A stretch of 7,778 nucleotides of DNA from an uncultured Spirochaetaceae bacterium (GTDB taxonomy: Bacteria > Spirochaetota > Spirochaetia > Treponematales > UBA12059): assembly GCA_938004315.1 (NCBI GenBank), contig CALKWG010000024.1, forward strand, positions 1 through 7,778. The letters run 5' to 3'. The first letter of the stretch is position 1. Every line of letters begins with the position of its first letter. The notes under the pieces are model-generated. The model saw nothing but the letters and a program-made list of their open reading frames with translations, did no database searches and was not told the origin of the DNA. Position numbers and translations under genes: made by a program. Of the stretch, positions 6,555 to 7,778 are shown piece by piece.

Positions 6555-7751
6555 CTAGAGGATCATGCGCGGGGCGGCGCGATCAAGGAGGGCCTTCAAG
6601 GTAGCGGCCGGGTCCTTGCGCTTACCCAGGAGTATCATAGCGGCGATGATATAGGGCTTGTAGCTAGCCTCGCGGTAGGTGTCGTCGCGGTAGCGGTCGA
6701 AGACGCTCGCGGCGACCTCGCCGGCCTTGCAGGAGACGCCGGTGATGTCGGCCGGGAGGCAGTGCATATAGAGGGCCTTGCCGCCCTTGGTAAGCTTCAT
6801 CTTCTCCTCGGTGCACTCCCAGTCCATGAACTTGGCGTTATTGGCCAGGCACTGCTTCTCAAGCTCCTTGAGCCCGGCCTGGTCGCCGGCGTGGAGGAGC
6901 GGCACGCGCTTCTGCATCACGTCGTAGGGCGCCCAGCTCTTGGGATAGACGATGTCGGCGTCCTTGAAGGCCTCGTCCATGGAGTTGACGTGCTGGAAGG
7001 AGCCGCCGGAGGCTTCGGCCTGCTTCTTAGAGAGCGCCACGGTCTCGGGGATGAGGTCGTAGCCCTGGGGATGGGCCAGGCTCACCTGCATGCCGAAGCG
7101 GCTGGCCAGGCTTATGATGCCCTGGGGCACGGACAGCGGCTTGCCGTAGGAGGGGCTGTAGGCCCAGGTCATGGCGATCTTCTTCCCCTTGAGCTTATCG
7201 AGGCCGCCGAAGTAGTGGGCCAGGTGCAGGATGTCGGCCATGGACTGGGTGGGGTGGTCGATGTCGCTCTGGAGGTTGACCACGGTGGGGCGGTCGGGAA
7301 GGACGCCGGCGGCCACGCCTTCGTCTAGGCTCTTGGCGACCTCGCGCTGGTACTTGTCGCCCTCGCCCAGGTACATGTCGTCGCGGATGCCGATGGCCTC
7401 GGTGAGGAAGCTGATCATGTTGGCGGTCTCGCGGACGGTCTCGCCGTGGGCGATCTGGCTCTTGCCCTCGTCCAGATCCTGGACGTAGAGGCCCAGGAGG
7501 TCGGAGGCGCTGGCGTAGGAGAAGCGGGTGCGGGTGGAGTTGTCGCGGAAGTTGGAGACCGCGATGCCGTTCTGCCACAGGCGGGTGTCGATATTCGCCT
7601 GGCGCAGCTCGCGCAGGACGTCGGCCACGAGGTAGGTAGCCTCGAGCTCGTCGCGGCTCTTCTCCCAGGTGAGGAGGAAGTCCTTGCGGTACATGTCGAT
7701 CTTCTTGGTCGACAGTTTGTCGATCAGCGCTTTGATCTCGTTCGCGTTCAT
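6555..7751 (-). CDS. ygeW: Knotted carbamoyltransferase YgeW
   Basis: This 398-residue enzyme belongs to the aspartate/ornithine carbamoyltransferase fold, which moves a carbamoyl group between carbamoyl phosphate and an amine. It has the carbamoyl-phosphate motif STRTR (72-76) within FRDNSTRTRFSYASA, HPTQ (166-169) and HCLP (330-333). Long blocks match E. coli YgeW as I remember it, among them DLDEGKSQIAHGETVRETAN, KKIAMTWAYSPSYGKPLSVP and KDADIVYPKSWAPY. The family is placed with the trefoil-knotted carbamoyltransferases that act on N-acylated or ureido substrates; the physiological reaction of YgeW itself is not settled. In E. coli and gut anaerobes ygeW lies in clusters with ygeX, ygeY, hyuA, ssnA and xdh genes linked to purine and ureido-compound breakdown. 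AAGGAG with 6-base spacing supports the ATG at 7751. The codons are strongly biased (CGC, AAG, GAG, ATC), which suggests high expression. The gene faces the ABC operon and its promoter lies beyond the right edge. Confidence 0.95.
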   Translation of the reverse strand: MNANEIKALIDKLSTKKIDMYRKDFLLTWEKSRDELEATYLVADVLRELRQANIDTRLWQNGIAVSNFRDNSTRTRFSYASASDLLGLYVQDLDEGKSQIAHGETVRETANMISFLTEAIGIRDDMYLGEGDKYQREVAKSLDEGVAAGVLPDRPTVVNLQSDIDHPTQSMADILHLAHYFGGLDKLKGKKIAMTWAYSPSYGKPLSVPQGIISLASRFGMQVSLAHPQGYDLIPETVALSKKQAEASGGSFQHVNSMDEAFKDADIVYPKSWAPYDVMQKRVPLLHAGDQAGLKELEKQCLANNAKFMDWECTEEKMKLTKGGKALYMHCLPADITGVSCKAGEVAASVFDRYRDDTYREASYKPYIIAAMILLGKRKDPAATLKALLDRAAPRMIL

Positions 7752-7757
7752 GTCGTG

Positions 7758-7763
7758 CTCCTT
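7758..7763 (-). promoter_or_regulatory. Ribosome binding site of ygeW
   Basis: On the minus strand AAGGAG stands 6 bases before the ATG at 7751, an optimal arrangement that fixes the start. Only 27 bases of upstream sequence are in the window, so no promoter can be assigned. Confidence 0.8.
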
Positions 7764-7778
7764 AAAAGTCTAATCGAT

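Noticed and set aside
6762..7328. Long plus-strand open frame (188 codons) opposite ygeW
   Set aside because: It is the antisense shadow of a strongly codon-biased gene. Its product is rich in G, L, H and V without domain logic, and ygeW matches its family throughout.
1..7778. CRISPR arrays, tRNA or rRNA genes, riboswitches, insertion sequences, integrases, toxin-antitoxin pairs or a defence system
   Set aside because: I looked on both strands and saw no regularly spaced repeats, cloverleaf or rRNA blocks, transposase motifs or toxin/antitoxin-like genes. The untranslated leaders that can be inferred are too short for a riboswitch, except possibly that of marR, which shows no strong structure.

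Overview
This window reads as an ordinary stretch of bacterial chromosome. Its coding DNA is GC-rich (by eye about 60% or more) yet uses ATA, AGG and CTA codons freely. I cannot place the organism firmly. A lipoprotein-type solute-binding protein, a peptide-type ABC importer and a YgeW-family carbamoyltransferase fit an amino-acid- or purine-fermenting anaerobe (for example a spirochaete, a clostridium or a relative), but that is inference.

Layout. The left end, on the minus strand, carries the first 84 codons of a VOC/glyoxalase-like protein (253 to 1). Upstream of it on the same strand, 80 bases away, is a MarR-family repressor (798-334). A 243-base divergent promoter region follows. Its core (841-1020) is only about 27% G+C, and it holds a good sigma70-type promoter for the transporter and a weaker candidate for the regulator. 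Rightward from it run a substrate-binding lipoprotein (1042-2562), two DppB/DppC-type permeases (2565-3527 and 3520-4350) and one long ATPase in which DppD-like and DppF-like halves are fused (4340-6394). The genes are packed with a 2-base gap and then 8- and 11-base overlaps, so they form one translationally coupled operon for a complete type I importer. A 160-base convergent gap with two strong GC-rich hairpins separates it from a leftward ygeW gene (7751-6555), whose start codon and ribosome binding site lie just inside the right edge.

How the genes may work together. The MarR protein is the obvious candidate to control the divergent promoters. The importer would bring in peptides or a small nitrogen compound. 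YgeW is a knotted carbamoyltransferase whose relatives sit in ureido and purine breakdown clusters, so the importer may feed that pathway, but convergent neighbours alone do not prove it.

I found no CRISPR array, tRNA, rRNA, integrase or insertion sequence, and no convincing new system. The points most worth checking are the VOC gene, whose reading frame stops resembling its family at a terminator-like hairpin; a 9-base motif repeated over both divergent promoters; and the paired cysteine motifs of the fused ATPase.
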